DNA of 64,000 nt from Koleobacter methoxysyntrophicus. Its GTDB lineage: Bacteria > Bacillota > Thermosediminibacteria > Koleobacterales > Koleobacteraceae. Made by a program: the position numbers and the translations under genes. The notes beneath the pieces are model-generated. The model was not told where the DNA came from and made no database searches. It was given only the letters and a program-made list of their open reading frames with translations. Location of the stretch: contig NZ_CP059066.1 of NCBI RefSeq assembly GCF_017301615.1, positions 2,277,001 to 2,341,000 on the forward strand. The letters run 5' to 3'. Positions within the stretch are counted from its first letter, which is position 1. Each line of letters opens with the position of its first letter. Shown here piece by piece: positions 56,098 to 64,000 of this stretch.

Positions 56098-56848
56098 AAG
56101 GATATTCGCAATAGTATTTACTGTAACAATTTTTATAATGTGTATACATTCAACTGCCGAAGCACGAAGTGTTCCATTACCTAGATTTAATATAGACATA
56201 GATACATCTGAAGAACCACAGGATGTTGTTGCAAGTTTACAGATACTTTTGATTCTTACAATATTATCTATAGCCCCTGCTATATTGATCATGATGACCT
56301 CTTTTACGCGGATTATTATAGTATTCTCTTTTCTAAGGAGTGCTTTAGCTACACAGCAAATGCCTCCGAATCAAGTTTTAATAGGGTTAGCTCTCTTTAT
56401 AACCTTATTTATTATGATGCCGACTTTAACTCAAATTAACGAACAGGCATTACAGCCTTATTTGGCCGGTGAAATCAGTCAGGAAGAAGCGCTCGAGACA
56501 GCTTTAAAACCATTGAGGGATTTCATGTTAAAACAGACACGGGAAAAGGATTTGGCACTTTTTATAAATTATGCGAATGTAGAAGAGATAAATGATTATG
56601 ATGACATACCCACAAATATATTAATACCTTCCTTCATTATAAGTGAATTAAAGACAGCTTTTCAAATTGGGTTTGTACTGTTTATCCCGTTTTTAGTCAT
56701 AGATATGATTGTGGCAAGCACCCTGATGTCAATGGGCATGTTAATGTTGCCGCCTGTAATGATCTCCCTCCCATTTAAAATACTGCTTTTTATAATGGTA
56801 GATGGTTGGAATTTAGTGGTTAGATCACTTATACTTAGTTTTAGGTAA
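56069..56848 (+). CDS. fliP: flagellar type III secretion system pore protein FliP
   Basis: FliP forms the core of the export gate with FliQ and FliR. The 259-residue product has an N-terminal signal-like helix near residues 12-32, then the conserved MMTSFTRIIIVFSFLRSALATQQMPPNQVLIGLALFIT block and the C-terminal FKILLFIMVDGWNLVVRSL helix. ATG at 56069 directly abuts GGGAGAGG; TTG at 56075 has better spacing and may be the real start. It overlaps fliO. Confidence 0.95.
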   Translation: MKLKWTKRIRRIFAIVFTVTIFIMCIHSTAEARSVPLPRFNIDIDTSEEPQDVVASLQILLILTILSIAPAILIMMTSFTRIIIVFSFLRSALATQQMPPNQVLIGLALFITLFIMMPTLTQINEQALQPYLAGEISQEEALETALKPLRDFMLKQTREKDLALFINYANVEEINDYDDIPTNILIPSFIISELKTAFQIGFVLFIPFLVIDMIVASTLMSMGMLMLPPVMISLPFKILLFIMVDGWNLVVRSLILSFR

Positions 56849-56860
56849 TGGAGTGATATT

Positions 56861-57130
56861 ATGACAGAGGAAATGGTAATAACTTTAGCTCAGAATGCCC
56901 TGCTGACGGTTTTGCTAGTAGCGGCACCTATGTTAGGTTTAGGATTAATTGTTGGTTTAGCCGTAAGTATCTTTCAAGCTACAACACAAATTCAAGAGCA
57001 GACATTGACCTTTGTACCTAAAATAATAGCGGTTTTGGGAGCCATTGTGATTTTTGGGCCGTGGATGTTAAATACTATGATTCAATTTACGCAGAATCTT
57101 TATAACAATATTAATTCCTTTATTTATTAA
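56861..57130 (+). CDS. fliQ: flagellar biosynthesis protein FliQ
   Basis: FliQ is a two-helix component of the export gate. The 89-residue product has two hydrophobic helices, near residues 14-38 and 54-78, and the conserved GLIVGLAVSIFQATTQIQEQTL. GGAGTGATATT precedes the ATG. It keeps the fliP-fliQ-fliR order. Confidence 0.96.
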   Translation: MTEEMVITLAQNALLTVLLVAAPMLGLGLIVGLAVSIFQATTQIQEQTLTFVPKIIAVLGAIVIFGPWMLNTMIQFTQNLYNNINSFIY

Positions 57131-57143
57131 TCTTAGGGGATAA

Positions 57144-57929
57144 GTGTTTATGGAATTAATCGAGTTCGTTTTACAGAGATTAAACCTTATATTCATAATT
57201 TTTTCCAGGTTAACAGGTTTTTTTGCAATAGTGCCTATATTTGGACGAAGGAATTTTCCGACTATAGCAAAGATAGTCCTTGCTTTCTTTTGCTCTCTCA
57301 TAATTCTTCCAATTATAAATCTAGATAATGAAATACCTGACCAAATCTTACCTTATGCTGCTATCATCTTGAAGGAGTTTTTTATAGGATTTATTATAGG
57401 GTTTTGTGTATTCCTAATGTTTACAGCCATATATGTGGCCGGTCAGCTTATAGATATGAAAATAGGCTTTGGAATTGTAAACGTATTGGACCCTCAGATA
57501 AATATTCAAGTTCCGATAATGGGGAATTTTCAATATATAATAACTATGTTAATATTTTTAACAATAAATGGTCATCACCTGCTATTAGATGCCTTAATAA
57601 AGAGTTATACTATCATTTCTATAGGTGAAGGGTTCTTTTCTGAAGCGTTTTTTGAAAAAATCATTGAAATGTTTAGTGAGATGTTTTTAATTGCTTTTAA
57701 GATAAGCCTGCCTGTTATAGGAGCAGTTTTTTTAGCAGATGTTGCACTGGGAATAGTTGCAAGGACCGTTCCTCAAATGAACGTATTTATTGTAGGGCTT
57801 CCGATAAAGGTCGCTCTTGGCATTTTTGTAATGGTTTTTTATCTTCCTATGTATCTTATTATCATTGATGTTATGTTCAACGGTGCATATAACAATATTT
57901 TTTCAGTCATTAGGGCGATGCTGTTATGA
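57144..57929 (+). CDS. fliR: flagellar type III secretion system protein FliR
   Basis: FliR completes the FliPQR export gate. The 261-residue product is highly hydrophobic with about six membrane segments and has the family start LIFIIFSRLTGFFAIVPIFGRRNFP. GTG at 57144 and ATG at 57150 are both possible; AGGGGATAAG suits the latter slightly better. Its end overlaps flhB by four bases. Confidence 0.94.
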   Translation: MFMELIEFVLQRLNLIFIIFSRLTGFFAIVPIFGRRNFPTIAKIVLAFFCSLIILPIINLDNEIPDQILPYAAIILKEFFIGFIIGFCVFLMFTAIYVAGQLIDMKIGFGIVNVLDPQINIQVPIMGNFQYIITMLIFLTINGHHLLLDALIKSYTIISIGEGFFSEAFFEKIIEMFSEMFLIAFKISLPVIGAVFLADVALGIVARTVPQMNVFIVGLPIKVALGIFVMVFYLPMYLIIIDVMFNGAYNNIFSVIRAMLL

Positions 57930-59023
57930 AATTAGAAAATTTTAAAATGAATTTACAGCTCTTTGCTCAGGAAAAAACAGAAAAAGCGACTCCTAGAAGA
58001 AGACAGGAAGCGAGAAAAAAAGGGCAGGTCGTCAAGAGCCGGGAACTCAATTCAGCAGTAATTCTTCTGATGATGACAATTGTATTAAGATATACCTTAC
58101 CGCGTAAAGTAACGGATTTTATATCTTTTAGCAAATCTATTTTTATAGATTATACTGTAAAAAATGATTTGTATAGTCCGGTTAATTTGATTTCATTTTC
58201 AAAAGTTATTTTATTACAATTTACTTTTTTCTTATTGCCTATTATTGGTACTGCTTTCATTGCCGGCCTTATTGTAAATTATATTCAGGTCGGATTTGTG
58301 TTTACCACGGACTCTATCAGCTTTAGATTAGACCGTTTAAACCCGGTAGAAGGTTTTAAAAGGATTTTTTCGAAAAGGGCCTTGGTAGAATTGTTAAAGA
58401 GTTTTGTAAAGATATTTGTTGTGACTTATGTTGTATATTCTGTTTTAAAAAACCAGGTGAAAGCAATTCCTATTTTAACTGATATGGATATTCGGGCAAG
58501 CATAGCTTATATAGGCAATTTAGTTTTTGATGTGGTTGTTAAATCCGGTATTGCCATCCTTATATTATCGATTCTTGATTATTTATATCAATGGTGGGAA
58601 TATGAACAGAATTTAAGGATGTCTAAAGAAGATATTAAAGAAGAATTCAAGCAAACGGAAGGAAATCCTCAGATAAAATCGAGAATAAAACAGGTTCAAA
58701 GGCAGATGGCAATGAGAAGAATGATGCAGGAAATACCCAAAGCCGATGTAGTAATAACAAACCCTATTCATCTGGCAGTAGCGATTAAATATGATAGTGA
58801 AAAACATCATGCTCCGGTAGTCGTAGCTAAGGGAGCTAATATAATAGCAGAAAAAATAAAGGAGATAGCAAAGTTAAATAACATTATAATTTTGGAAAAT
58901 AAGCCTTTAGCCCAAATATTATACAAAGACGTGGACATCGGGGAGGCAATCCCTGAAAGTTTATATCATGCTGTAGCTGAAGTTTTGGCCTTTGTCTATA
59001 GTTTGAAACAGCAAGGAGGATAA
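57926..59023 (+). CDS. flhB: flagellar export switch protein FlhB, with NPIH at the cleavage site
   Basis: FlhB sets the substrate specificity of the export apparatus. The 365-residue product has four membrane helices up to about residue 225 and a cytosolic C-terminal domain. EKTEKATPRRRQEARKKGQV near the N-terminus and RMMQEIPKADVVITNPIHLAVAIKYD near residues 263-288 are typical, but the autocleavage motif reads NPIH, with Ile where NPTH is usual. The Asn-Pro pair and His are kept. The ATG overlaps the fliR stop. Confidence 0.94.
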   Translation: MKLENFKMNLQLFAQEKTEKATPRRRQEARKKGQVVKSRELNSAVILLMMTIVLRYTLPRKVTDFISFSKSIFIDYTVKNDLYSPVNLISFSKVILLQFTFFLLPIIGTAFIAGLIVNYIQVGFVFTTDSISFRLDRLNPVEGFKRIFSKRALVELLKSFVKIFVVTYVVYSVLKNQVKAIPILTDMDIRASIAYIGNLVFDVVVKSGIAILILSILDYLYQWWEYEQNLRMSKEDIKEEFKQTEGNPQIKSRIKQVQRQMAMRRMMQEIPKADVVITNPIHLAVAIKYDSEKHHAPVVVAKGANIIAEKIKEIAKLNNIIILENKPLAQILYKDVDIGEAIPESLYHAVAEVLAFVYSLKQQGG

Positions 59024-59028
59024 CTGGA

Positions 59029-61062
59029 GTGAAATTTGGAGATATTTTAGTTGTGATTGCAGTAATTGCCATCGTTATAATGATGATTATTCCATTACCT
59101 ACTTTTATCCTTGATTTGTTACTGACCTTTAACATAACACTGGCATTAGTTATTTTGCTAGTTTCCATGTATACTTTGGAACCTTTACAATTTTCTATAT
59201 TTCCTTCTTTATTATTGCTTACTACATTATTCCGTCTGGCTTTAAATGTTTCATCAACAAGATTGATTTTAATCAATGGCTTTGCGGGCAATGTCATTAG
59301 AGCCTTTGGAGAATTTGTAATAGGCAGTAATGCCCTTGTAGGATTTATAATATTCCTTATCCTTATAGTTATTCAATTCATAGTTATAACAAAAGGTGCT
59401 GAACGGGTTGCCGAAGTTGCAGCGCGATTTACACTTGATGGTATGCCGGGCAAACAAATGAGCATTGATGCGGATTTAAATGCAGGGTTGATTACGGATG
59501 CCGAAGTCAGAAAAAGGAGATTAGATATTCAGAGGGAAGCGGATTTTTACGGTGCAATGGACGGAGCAAGCAAATTCGTAAAAGGTGATGCCATTGCTGC
59601 TATAATTATTACGATTATAAACATAATTGGCGGCTTGATAACAGGGATGATATTTAAAAATATGGATTTTTCTACTGCCGTATCCCATTATACACTGTTA
59701 ACGGTAGGAGATGGACTGGTTAGTCAGATTCCTGCCCTACTTATATCGACTGCAACAGGTATAATTGTTACTCGAGCTGCTTCAGATTCTAATCTTGGGG
59801 AAGACCTTTTAAAACAGATCCTATCTCATCCGAAGGTGCTATTAATAGCCTCAGCTGCATTAGCTTTTTTAGGTATTATGCCGGGGCTGCCGACAATTCC
59901 TTTCTTTGTGTTATCAGCCATAATGGGTTTTAGCGGATATTCGATGTATCATACGGGTAAAAAGGAGATTTCAAAGGTTGAGGAAGAGGAAATTGAAAAG
60001 GAAACAGATTATTTAAAGAAACCAGAGAATGTTGTTTCATTATTACAGGTGGACCCAATTGAACTAGAGTTTGGATATGGAATAATACCTTTGGCTGATG
60101 TTAATCAAGGAGGAGACCTGCTGGACAGGGTCATCATGATAAGGAGACAATGTGCTGTTGAAATGGGTATAATCGTTCCTGTAATTCGCATTAGAGATAA
60201 TATTCAATTAAGGCCCAATGAATACGTTATAAAGATAAAAGGGGTAGAGGTATCGAGAGGAGAGTTAAAACCGGACCACTATCTGGCAATGAATCCTGGA
60301 ACGGTTGAAGAGGAAATAGAAGGGGTGCAGACAGTAGAACCTGCTTTTGGCTTACCCGCTGTGTGGATATCTAAGGAAAAAAAGGATAAAGCTGAGATGT
60401 TGGGTTATACAGTTGTTGATTCTCCATCTGTAATTGCAACCCATTTAACTGAAGTTATAAAAAGATATGCCCATGAATTACTGGGTAGACAGGAAGTAAA
60501 GATGCTTGCTGACAGTGTTAAAGAAAGCCACCCCGCTTTAATTGAAGAATTAGTTCCTAAGGTGCTTTCGCTGGGAGAGATACAAAAGGTTTTAGCAAAT
60601 CTCCTTAAGGAAGGAATATCTATACGGGATTTAGTTACCATTTTTGAAACCCTGGCTGATTATGGTAATATAACAAAAGACCCGGATATGCTTACAGAGT
60701 ATGTAAGGCAGGCTTTGAGCAGGGTTATTACGAAAAAATATGTATATGATAATCGGCTTAAAGTAATTACACTGGACCCTAAATTAGAAGAATTGATCCG
60801 AGATTCCATTCAACAGACAGACCACGGCAATTATCTTTCTATTAACCCTGAAATAACCCAAAAAATATTTACAAGCCTGTCAAATGAAATTAAAAAATTC
60901 AGTTCAATAAACCAAGAACCTGTAATACTAACTTCTCCTGTTGTCAGATTATTTTTCAGAAGGCTTATTGAACATACATTTCCAAGCCTTGCAGTTCTGT
61001 CATTTAATGAAATAGAACCGAGAGTGGAAGTCCAGTCTATTGGGATGGTGAGCATTAAATGA
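59029..61062 (+). CDS. flhA: flagellar biosynthesis protein FlhA
   Basis: FlhA is the large gate protein of the export apparatus. The 677-residue product has about eight N-terminal membrane helices up to residue 315, the FHIPEP signature region (GKQMSIDADLNAGLITDAEVRKRR and QREADFYGAMDGASKFVKGDAIAA near residues 142-188), and a large cytosolic C-terminal domain. The start is GTG at 59029 after AAGGAGGATAACTGGA. It overlaps flhF by four bases. Confidence 0.97.
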   Translation: MKFGDILVVIAVIAIVIMMIIPLPTFILDLLLTFNITLALVILLVSMYTLEPLQFSIFPSLLLLTTLFRLALNVSSTRLILINGFAGNVIRAFGEFVIGSNALVGFIIFLILIVIQFIVITKGAERVAEVAARFTLDGMPGKQMSIDADLNAGLITDAEVRKRRLDIQREADFYGAMDGASKFVKGDAIAAIIITIINIIGGLITGMIFKNMDFSTAVSHYTLLTVGDGLVSQIPALLISTATGIIVTRAASDSNLGEDLLKQILSHPKVLLIASAALAFLGIMPGLPTIPFFVLSAIMGFSGYSMYHTGKKEISKVEEEEIEKETDYLKKPENVVSLLQVDPIELEFGYGIIPLADVNQGGDLLDRVIMIRRQCAVEMGIIVPVIRIRDNIQLRPNEYVIKIKGVEVSRGELKPDHYLAMNPGTVEEEIEGVQTVEPAFGLPAVWISKEKKDKAEMLGYTVVDSPSVIATHLTEVIKRYAHELLGRQEVKMLADSVKESHPALIEELVPKVLSLGEIQKVLANLLKEGISIRDLVTIFETLADYGNITKDPDMLTEYVRQALSRVITKKYVYDNRLKVITLDPKLEELIRDSIQQTDHGNYLSINPEITQKIFTSLSNEIKKFSSINQEPVILTSPVVRLFFRRLIEHTFPSLAVLSFNEIEPRVEVQSIGMVSIK

Positions 61063-62303
61063 AGATAAAAAGGTATATAGCTGCTGATATGCAGCAGGCG
61101 ATGATAAAAATCAAACAAGATATGGGGAATAATGCTATTATATTAAATACAAAACGCATTAAAAAAGGCGGGCTTTTAGGTTTATTCGCAAAGAGTATGA
61201 TAGAAGTTACAGCAGCTAGTGATTTTCAGAATGACCTTTTCAGGAAAAAGGAAAATGAACACCTATCTTTAAAAGATGCAGGGTTTAAAACTACCTATCA
61301 ACCTAATAAAGATGGTGATTACGATAAATCTAGTCCATTAGGCTATAGAATAAAGGAAAGTCAAACTTTTACAGGCTATAATTATAAAAAAAGTGATGAG
61401 ATTGAAGAATTAAGGCAAGAATTAAATGAATTAAAGGAAATGTTAAGGTATTTAACCAAAACCGGTGGAATGCCTTATGATGAGCAGATCGCCCGTAACA
61501 TCGGCGCTTTGGATGAAGTTTATCAAACCCTCATTCAAAATGAAGTGGAACCGGATATTGCAAAACGGCTTATAGAAAAGACTGCTGACAGCCTTAGCGG
61601 CAAAGACCTCAAAGATAAGGTAAAAATAAAAAATGAGATAAAAGGAGAGATTTCCAATAAAATAAAAGATACCTTTCTAAAGGTGAAAAAAAATAACAGG
61701 CAGATAATGGCTTTTATCGGCCCTACAGGAGTTGGTAAAACAACAAGTATTGCTAAACTCGCCGCAAATTTTGCATTATATGAAAATAGAAGAGTTGGAT
61801 TGATTACGGCAGATACTTATAGAATAGCTGCAGTTGAGCAGTTAAAAACTTATGCGGAAATAATGGAAGTCCCTCTGGAGGTAATTTATACTCCTGACGA
61901 AATGAAAAGGGCCTTGGACTTATACGAAAGTTTCGACACCATATTGATTGATACAGCAGGTACGAGTTCAAGGAATAAGATGCAGATAAATGAGCTTAAA
62001 AATTTACTTGAAGCTATTCCGTTAACTGATACATTCTTAGTATTGAGTGCAACTACTAGGAATAAAGACCTTATAGAGGTCATAGACAACTACAGCATAA
62101 TTAAAACTAACAGGATACTATTTACGAAGTTAGATGAAACCTCCACATATGGGTGTCTTTTAAATGTTATTAACTACACGAATAATGCATTATCATATAT
62201 AACAATAGGCCAGAGCGTGCCTGAAGATATTGAAGAAGCTGACCCAGATAGAATTGCAAGTCTTGTTTTGGGGGAGTATGCTTATGGTAGATCAAGCAAA
62301 TAG
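61059..62303 (+). CDS. flhF: flagellar biosynthesis GTPase FlhF
   Basis: FlhF is an SRP-type GTPase that fixes where flagella form. The 414-residue product has an N-terminal basic B domain (MKIKRYIAADMQQAMIKIKQDMG), a charged linker near residues 95-140, an N domain, and G motifs [18 protein letters not shown] near residues 217-234, DTYRIAAVEQLK near residue 250, IDTAGTSSRNK near residue 297 and TKLDETSTYG near residue 362. ATG overlaps the flhA stop. It is paralogous to ffh and ftsY in this window. flhG, its activating partner, overlaps its end by 20 bases. Confidence 0.96.
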   Translation: MKIKRYIAADMQQAMIKIKQDMGNNAIILNTKRIKKGGLLGLFAKSMIEVTAASDFQNDLFRKKENEHLSLKDAGFKTTYQPNKDGDYDKSSPLGYRIKESQTFTGYNYKKSDEIEELRQELNELKEMLRYLTKTGGMPYDEQIARNIGALDEVYQTLIQNEVEPDIAKRLIEKTADSLSGKDLKDKVKIKNEIKGEISNKIKDTFLKVKKNNRQIMAFIGPTGVGKTTSIAKLAANFALYENRRVGLITADTYRIAAVEQLKTYAEIMEVPLEVIYTPDEMKRALDLYESFDTILIDTAGTSSRNKMQINELKNLLEAIPLTDTFLVLSATTRNKDLIEVIDNYSIIKTNRILFTKLDETSTYGCLLNVINYTNNALSYITIGQSVPEDIEEADPDRIASLVLGEYAYGRSSK

Positions 62304-63435
62304 TTTGCGCGAAATAGTAAAGAGAGAAAAAGAAATAAAGGAAAATCAAAAATTAAAAATTATCATAGAAGATGAAAAAGAAAGAAAAGAATTAGCCAGC
62401 AGAATAAGAGCGGTCTATGATGATACAATAATCATCAGTATGCCGGCGATGGACAATTATTTAATCCCATTAGAAAACTTATCATCAATAAAGGTTATAA
62501 TCAATGGAAATGATGGAGATATATCATTTTTTGCAAAAATATTAGAAAGAAAATTTGCCCCTGTACCCATTCTTGTTATAACTCATCCTAATCATTTTAG
62601 GGGGATAAATGTTTCTAAAAATAGGTCATCCAGGGTAGTTGCTATTACTAGTGGAAAAGGAGGAGTAGGTAAAACAAATATTTCAGTAAATTTAGCTATA
62701 GCCCTTTCTCAGATGGGTAAACGTATAGTTGTATTTGATGCTGATTTAGGTCTGGCTAACATAGATGTAGCTTTAGGGCTTAAACCGAAGTATAGTGTAG
62801 CTGATTTAATAAAAAACAATAAAAAAATGAGAGATATAATCTATGATGGCCCAATGGGCATTAAATTAATAGCAGCAGGTTCTGGAGCAGACGAACTTTT
62901 AAATATGAAGGACTGGGAGCTAAATAGATTTATAATGGGTTTAAGCGAATTAGAAGATATGGCTGATATTATTTTAATTGATACAGGTGCAGGAATATCC
63001 AATAAGGTAACTAATTTTCTATTTGCTTCAGATGAAATTATAATTGTTACTACACCTGAACCAACATCAATTACTGATTCGTATGCTTTGATTAAAGTAA
63101 TAGTGAGGAATGAAAAAAACAAGGATATAAAACTTTTAATAAACAGGGCTGAAAACGAGAAAGAAGCCCAAAAAACAGCTGATAAGTTGAGGTTAGTTTG
63201 TGATAGGTTTTTAAATATAAAACTTAATGTAATAGGCTATATTCTTGAAGACAAGAATATATCAAAGGCTATTAAAGAACAAAAGGCCTTGGTAGTAAAT
63301 TATCCGAACAGTGAAGCATCTCAAGGTATTAGGAAAATAGCTCAGTATTTGGTGGAAAGCAGGAATCAAAAGGAAGATAATAATTACTCGAACTTAAATG
63401 GTTTTATAAGAAGATTAAGGTCGTTATTTAGTTGA
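62284..63435 (+). CDS. flhG: FlhG (YlxH) MinD-like ATPase with a YcgR-N-like domain inserted after the activator helix
   Basis: FlhG is a ParA/MinD-type ATPase that stimulates FlhF and limits flagellar number. From ATG at 62284 it has 383 residues, against about 300 in B. subtilis. Residues 3-9 read DQANSLR, the DQAxxLR activator motif. The ATPase begins near residue 117 (VVAITSGKGGVGKTNISVNLA, FDADLGLANIDVALG, LIDTGAGI). Between them, residues about 24-112 resemble the N-terminal domain of YcgR encoded next: IIIEDE aligns with IRIEDQ, DTIIISMPA with DYLLISIPI, and ILERKFAPVPILVI with VLYKILVNIPLMVV. ATG at 62278 is an alternative start but is too close to GGGGGAG. The PilZ c-di-GMP motifs themselves are absent here. 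Confidence 0.93.
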   Translation: MVDQANSLREIVKREKEIKENQKLKIIIEDEKERKELASRIRAVYDDTIIISMPAMDNYLIPLENLSSIKVIINGNDGDISFFAKILERKFAPVPILVITHPNHFRGINVSKNRSSRVVAITSGKGGVGKTNISVNLAIALSQMGKRIVVFDADLGLANIDVALGLKPKYSVADLIKNNKKMRDIIYDGPMGIKLIAAGSGADELLNMKDWELNRFIMGLSELEDMADIILIDTGAGISNKVTNFLFASDEIIIVTTPEPTSITDSYALIKVIVRNEKNKDIKLLINRAENEKEAQKTADKLRLVCDRFLNIKLNVIGYILEDKNISKAIKEQKALVVNYPNSEASQGIRKIAQYLVESRNQKEDNNYSNLNGFIRRLRSLFS

Positions 63436-63448
63436 AGGATGTGGAAAA

Positions 63449-64000
63449 ATGGACATAAAAAAGGTTTTAAAAATTGGCACTAAACTTGAAATACGTATTG
63501 AAGACCAAAATGAAGATGAAGAAGTGTATATAACTCAACTAGAGGATTTTAAAGAGGACTATTTGTTAATAAGCATACCTATCAAAAAGGGAAACTTAAT
63601 GTTTATTAAGAATGGAGAGAAAATAAAGATTTCTTTTTTACATAAAAATAATTATTACTATTTTTGTGGAGAGGTTTTATATAAGATATTAGTTAATATT
63701 CCTTTAATGGTTGTAAGAAAAACCGGGGATCTAAAGAAAATACAGAGGAGGGATTTCTATCGCTTCAAAACTCTGATTGAAGTGTGCATTAAATACAATG
63801 AAGAAACAATCGATGGAATAGGAAAAGATATTAGTGGAAGCGGAATGCTACTTGCATTAAGGCAGAACATTAAAAAGGGAGTTCTTTTAGATTTAGAATT
63901 AAATCTGAAGGAATTTGGTGTTATACGTCTAAAGGGGCAGGTAATTAGGGTAACAGTGAAGAAAGATGATGTTTATCCCTATGAAGTTGGAATCAAATTT
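63449..64000 (+). CDS. ycgR: YcgR-type flagellar brake protein with PilZ domain, 3'-truncated
   Basis: YcgR proteins bind c-di-GMP through a PilZ domain and slow the flagellar motor. The window ends inside the gene after 184 codons. Residues about 5-95 form the YcgR N-terminal domain, and the PilZ domain follows with the c-di-GMP motifs RDFYR (RxxxR, residues 101-105) and DISGSG (D/NxSxxG, residues 127-132), both intact. AAGGATGTGG precedes the ATG. It is the last gene seen in the flagellar operon and lies 13 bases after flhG, whose inserted domain it resembles. Confidence 0.92.
   Translation, partial: MDIKKVLKIGTKLEIRIEDQNEDEEVYITQLEDFKEDYLLISIPIKKGNLMFIKNGEKIKISFLHKNNYYYFCGEVLYKILVNIPLMVVRKTGDLKKIQRRDFYRFKTLIEVCIKYNEETIDGIGKDISGSGMLLALRQNIKKGVLLDLELNLKEFGVIRLKGQVIRVTVKKDDVYPYEVGIKF

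Noticed and set aside
62230-62283. Longer FlhG starting at 62230
   Set aside because: The added residues lie inside flhF, have no ribosome site, and would bury the DQAxxLR helix, which is at the N-terminus in homologues.

Overview
The window reads as a chromosome segment of a low-GC, endospore-forming, motile, anaerobic member of the Firmicutes, most likely class Clostridia. Evidence for this is the sporulation genes (ylbJ, spoVS with a sigma-H type promoter), the acetate-forming pta-ackA pair, FapR control of type II fatty acid synthesis, CodY, and a gene order that follows the Bacillus/Clostridium backbone from rsmD-coaD to the fla/che operon. No phage, insertion sequence, CRISPR array, tRNA or rRNA was seen. 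Many genes use TTG or GTG starts behind strong Shine-Dalgarno sequences, and most neighbours overlap or are only a few bases apart.

Bases 1-8300 hold the end of rsmD, coaD, a coiled-coil protein of unknown role, ylbJ (minus strand), a patatin-like phospholipase, ylbM/tmcAL (minus strand), pta, ackA, yceD and rpmF, closed by a terminator. Bases 8400-17000 are a fatty acid operon: fapR, plsX, fabH, a degV-type lipid-binding protein, fabK, fabD, fabG, acpP, fabF, then rnc. Bases 17000-28100 carry spoVS, smc, ftsY, ylxM, ffh, rpsP, khpA, ylqD, rimM, trmD, rplS, lepB and rbgA, which act in chromosome condensation, protein targeting and translation. Bases 28100-39900 carry rnhB, yraN, comM, a corrinoid adenosyltransferase, dprA, topA, trmFO, xerC, hslVU and codY.

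From about 39990 to the end runs one flagellar operon: flgB, flgC, fliE-fliJ, ylxF, fliK, flgD, a small flagellar operon protein, flgE, flbD, motAB, fliL, fliM, fliY, cheY, fliO-fliR, flhB, flhA, flhF, flhG and a truncated ycgR. A c-di-GMP-I (GEMM) riboswitch and an intrinsic terminator precede flgB, so the second messenger probably sets transcription of the whole operon.

The most notable observation is at the operon's far end. FlhG, the MinD-like ATPase that controls flagellar number and place, keeps its N-terminal DQAxxLR activator helix. Between that helix and the ATPase it carries a segment of about 85 residues that resembles the N-terminal domain of YcgR, the c-di-GMP flagellar brake encoded directly downstream. 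With the riboswitch, this places c-di-GMP-linked modules at both ends of the operon. Other points to check are a one-base frameshift in a C6 run that splits fliG, an NPIH instead of NPTH autocleavage motif in FlhB, and several candidate RNA leaders and hairpins.
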